Shown here in pieces: positions 13,211 to 15,392 of a stretch of 15,392 nt of DNA. A program made the position numbers and the translations under genes. This DNA comes from Chloroflexota bacterium (GTDB lineage: Bacteria; Chloroflexota; UBA6077; FW602-bin22; JACQUS01). The notes beneath the pieces are model-generated. The model saw nothing but the letters and a program-made list of their open reading frames with translations. It did no database searches and was not told the DNA's origin. The stretch covers positions 1 through 15,392 of the forward strand of contig JACQUS010000381.1 of assembly GCA_016210125.1 (NCBI GenBank), written 5' to 3'. Position 1 is the stretch's first letter, and every line of letters starts with the position of its first letter.

Positions 13211-14049
13211 GTATCGCCACGCGCGACGAGGTCGCCGAGAACCCGGAGGTGCCGCTCCGCCGGCGCGTGGCCGCGCGGCTCACGCCGGGCGCCGAGGCCT
13301 GGCTACTGCGCCTGGTCGCCGCCGTCGCCATCATCGGGACGTGGGAGGGCATCGTCCGCGCCGGCCTGCTCACCGAGTTCTGGATCAGCCGGCCGGGCAT
13401 GGTTGCCGCTCGTTTGGTCGACTGGCTGATCGTCCGCGGCTCGATGTGGGACCACCTCGCCGCCACGCTCCAGGCCGTGGCTATCGGCCTGTCGGGCGGC
13501 ATTGTGCTGGGCATCGTCTCCGGGCTTGTGCTGGCCAAATGGCAGCGCCTCCAGGTAGCGCTCGACCCGTTCATCATGGGCCTCTACAGCATGCCGCGCG
13601 CCGCGCTGGCGCCACTGTTCATCATGTGGCTGGGCATCGGCATCGAGTCCAAGATCGTCCTGGCCGGCTTCGTGGCCTTCTTCGTCCTGCTCATCAACAC
13701 CTATGCCGGCGTCAAGAACGTCGACCCTGACCTGCTCAACGCCGTGCGCACTATGGGCGGCAGCGGCACCTTCCTCGTGCACAAGGTCGTCCTACCGTCG
13801 TGCGTGCCCTGGATTCTGTCCGGCACGCGCATCGGGCTGGCTTTCTCGCTCACTGGCGCGGTGTTTGCCGAGATGCTGGCGGCGCAGAAGGGAGTGGGCT
13901 GGCTGATCTCGCGCTCCTCGGGCCTGTTCGACACCACCGGGGTCTTCGCCAGCATCCTGGTCCTGGCGGTCGTGGCCATGGGCCTGAACGAGGGCATGAA
14001 GAAGCTGGAGCGCTGGCTGCTGCGCTGGCAGGGCGAGGTGGTGCTCTGA
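13207..14049 (+). CDS. ABC transporter permease, SsuC/TauC type
   Basis: 280 residues from ATG 13207, overlapping the ATPase stop by four bases. It is a binding-protein-dependent inner-membrane permease. Hydrophobic segments are seen at about residues 36-58, 80-108, 130-165, 195-225 and 236-258, consistent with five or six membrane spans. The EAA-type coupling loop, which contacts the ATPase, is NAVRTMGGSGTFLVHKVVLPSCVPWILSG before the last spans. The motifs AKW, MPRAALAPLFIMWLGIG and AEMLAAQKGVGWLI are standard for the nitrate/sulfonate/taurine subfamily. A single permease gene is normal for this type, acting as a homodimer. The protein is complete and ends 73 nt before the next gene. Confidence 0.92.
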   Translation: MSIATRDEVAENPEVPLRRRVAARLTPGAEAWLLRLVAAVAIIGTWEGIVRAGLLTEFWISRPGMVAARLVDWLIVRGSMWDHLAATLQAVAIGLSGGIVLGIVSGLVLAKWQRLQVALDPFIMGLYSMPRAALAPLFIMWLGIGIESKIVLAGFVAFFVLLINTYAGVKNVDPDLLNAVRTMGGSGTFLVHKVVLPSCVPWILSGTRIGLAFSLTGAVFAEMLAAQKGVGWLISRSSGLFDTTGVFASILVLAVVAMGLNEGMKKLERWLLRWQGEVVL

Positions 14050-14085
14050 TACGCCTCGTGCCCCAGGAAACCTTAGGTGTACTGG

Positions 14086-14111
14086 TAGGGGCGGTTCACG
14101 AGCCGCCCCTA
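14086..14111. repeat. Perfect 9-bp hairpin just before the second CoA-transferase
   Basis: TAGGGGCGG (14086-14094) pairs perfectly with CCGCCCCTA (14103-14111) around TTCACGAG. The stem ends within the AGAGAG (14111-14116) that is the only candidate ribosome binding site for the ATG at 14123, so folding could limit translation. No T tract follows. Palindromes of the TAGGGGCGG...CCGCCCCTA form are known to me as dispersed intergenic elements in some GC-rich bacteria; a genome search is needed to confirm that here. Confidence 0.55.
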
Positions 14112-14122
14112 GAGAGCGCGAC

Positions 14123-15392
14123 ATGAGCCAGCGCGACGACGCGGCCACGCTGCTCGACGGCCTGCGCGTCCTCGACCTGAGCACGCGCCCGGGCGGGGCC
14201 TTCTGCGCCAAGCTCCTGGCCGACCTCGGCGCCGACGTGGTCAAGGTCGAGGAGCCGGCGCGCGGCGACCCCGTGCGCCACGAGCCGCCGCTGCTGCCGG
14301 GCCTGCCGCCGACGGCGCAGAGCTCGCTGCACCAGTTCGTCAATGCCAACAAGCGCAGCCTGGCGCTCGACCTGACACGCGCCGCCGGCGGCGAGGTCTT
14401 CCGCGACCTGCTGAAGACGGCCGACCTGGTGGTCGAGACCCACAGGCCCGGCGTCCTCGCGGCCCACGGCCTCGGCTTCGACGATCTGCGCGCCGTGCGG
14501 CCGGACGTCGTGCTCGTTTCGATCACGCCGTACGGCCAGCGCGGGCCGCGCGCCGCCGACGAGGGCGACGACATCGTTTGCCAGGCGGCCAGCGGGCTGC
14601 TGTACCTGAGCGGCGAGCTGGGTGGCGTGCCCACCCACCTGCCGCTCTACCAGGCCGAGCTGACCGCCGGGCGCTACGCCGCCGTCGCCGCCCTGGGGCT
14701 GACGCTGGAGGACGAGCGCACGGCCCACCACGTCGACGTCTCCATCGCCGAGAGCATGGCCACCGTCCCACCGTGGCACATCCTCTACTATACGTACTTG
14801 GGCGTGGTGATCGGCTGGACGCGCACGCGCAGCTACAAGGCGCCGATGGACGGCGACTTCCTACGCTGCCAGGACGGCCACGTCTGCCTGACGACCATCG
14901 GGGGCAAGTCGCTGGAAGAGTGGGTCATCGCCTTTGACCTCCCCGAGCTGCTGGCCGAGGGCTTCGACGTGCCGCGCAGCCGCGTCGAGCACTGGGAGCA
15001 CCTCCAGGCACTCTTCGAGGCCCGCCTCGGCGACGTCACGCGCGCCGACTTCTTCGCCCAGATGGCTCAGGAAGGCTTCGTGGTGGGCATCGTCCAGAGC
15101 CCGGGCGACCTGCTGGCCTGCCCGCACCTGGGCGCTCGCCAGGCCTTCAGCACGGCCGTCGCCGAGGGCCAGCCGCCGCTGCGCCTGCCGGGGCCGGGCT
15201 TCCTCCTGGACGGCGCCAGCCCAGCACCGACCGTGCGCGCCGCGCCGACCCTCGGCCAGCACACCCAGGAGATTCTAGCTGGCGAGCTGGGCTACGCGCC
15301 GGGCACCATCCCCCCTTCGGGACGAGGGGCTGGTCGCCGCGGCTGCTGCTGGTGGCAGATGAGCCACCGCCGTCCGCTAGAGGGCGTCCGCA
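14123..15392 (+). CDS. CaiB/BaiF CoA-transferase, probable tandem two-domain fusion (3' end outside window)
   Basis: The frame is open from ATG 14123 to the right edge (423 codons plus one base) with no stop. Domain one (about residues 10-395) has the class III CoA-transferase marks: LLDGLRVLDLS, ADLGADVVKVEEPARGDPVR, NKRSLALDLT, SITPYGQRGP, LYLSGELGG and VDVSIAESM. At the nucleophile position the motif reads QAELTAG with Glu179, where the paralogue at 1545 has Asp178 (LADYGAG). After a linker of about 20 residues rich in Gly, Arg, Cys and Trp, the frame reaches MSHRRPLEGVR (from M413), which matches the N-terminus of a second CaiB domain. Fused double CaiB proteins of roughly 800 residues are known, often with only one functional site. 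A weak AGAGAG ribosome binding site lies 6 nt before the start. The remainder is unseen. Confidence 0.8.
   Translation, partial: MSQRDDAATLLDGLRVLDLSTRPGGAFCAKLLADLGADVVKVEEPARGDPVRHEPPLLPGLPPTAQSSLHQFVNANKRSLALDLTRAAGGEVFRDLLKTADLVVETHRPGVLAAHGLGFDDLRAVRPDVVLVSITPYGQRGPRAADEGDDIVCQAASGLLYLSGELGGVPTHLPLYQAELTAGRYAAVAALGLTLEDERTAHHVDVSIAESMATVPPWHILYYTYLGVVIGWTRTRSYKAPMDGDFLRCQDGHVCLTTIGGKSLEEWVIAFDLPELLAEGFDVPRSRVEHWEHLQALFEARLGDVTRADFFAQMAQEGFVVGIVQSPGDLLACPHLGARQAFSTAVAEGQPPLRLPGPGFLLDGASPAPTVRAAPTLGQHTQEILAGELGYAPGTIPPSGRGAGRRGCCWWQMSHRRPLEGVR

Noticed and set aside
15359..15392. A separate downstream CoA-transferase gene starting at ATG 15359
   Set aside because: No stop codon separates it from the upstream frame and only a poor ribosome binding site precedes it, so a fusion is the simpler reading; it cannot be fully excluded without the sequence beyond the edge.

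Overview
The window is a GC-rich (roughly 70 %), densely coding, single-strand catabolic and transport cluster. Every supported gene lies on the + strand, starts are a mix of ATG, GTG and TTG, and spacers are short. No rRNA, tRNA, transposase, integrase or CRISPR array is visible. The Ala/Pro/Lys-rich spacer after the lipobox of the solute-binding lipoprotein, the GC content and the density of CaiB, hydantoinase and old-yellow-enzyme genes would suit a Chloroflexota-like soil or marine lineage. That assignment is an inference and other high-GC phyla remain possible.

Left part (1-11026): the 3' end of an old-yellow-enzyme/2,4-dienoyl-CoA-reductase-type flavoprotein is followed by a CitE-like (HpcH/HpaI fold) lyase, a class III CaiB/BaiF CoA-transferase, a tricarballylate-dehydrogenase/fumarate-reductase-like FAD protein, a hydantoinase A/B pair (HyuA, HyuB), a second and complete OYE/dienoyl-CoA-reductase-like protein, and an IclR-type regulator. 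From hyuA to the regulator the genes abut or overlap (0, 1 and -20 nt), so they almost certainly form one transcript. The earlier genes are separated by about 100 nt spacers, each of which holds hairpins.

Right part (11027-15392): a 221-nt spacer with a plausible sigma70-type promoter and an 11-bp palindrome leads into a nitrate/sulfonate/taurine-type ABC importer (binding lipoprotein, ATPase, permease). After a strong hairpin comes a second CoA-transferase that runs off the right edge and appears to be a tandem two-domain fusion.

Reading the genes together, a small organic acid or cyclic amide/imide would be imported by the ABC system, opened or hydrolysed by HyuAB, activated as a CoA thioester by a CaiB enzyme, oxidised or reduced by the FAD and OYE flavoproteins, and split by the CitE-like lyase, with the IclR protein sensing the substrate or an intermediate. 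The order of steps and the substrate are inference. Several enzymes lack residues conserved in their best-known relatives: an Fe-S cysteine and the active-site tyrosine in the OYE protein, the lid aspartate in the lyase, and the nucleophilic aspartate in the first half of the fused CoA-transferase. The chemistry may therefore differ from the textbook reactions.
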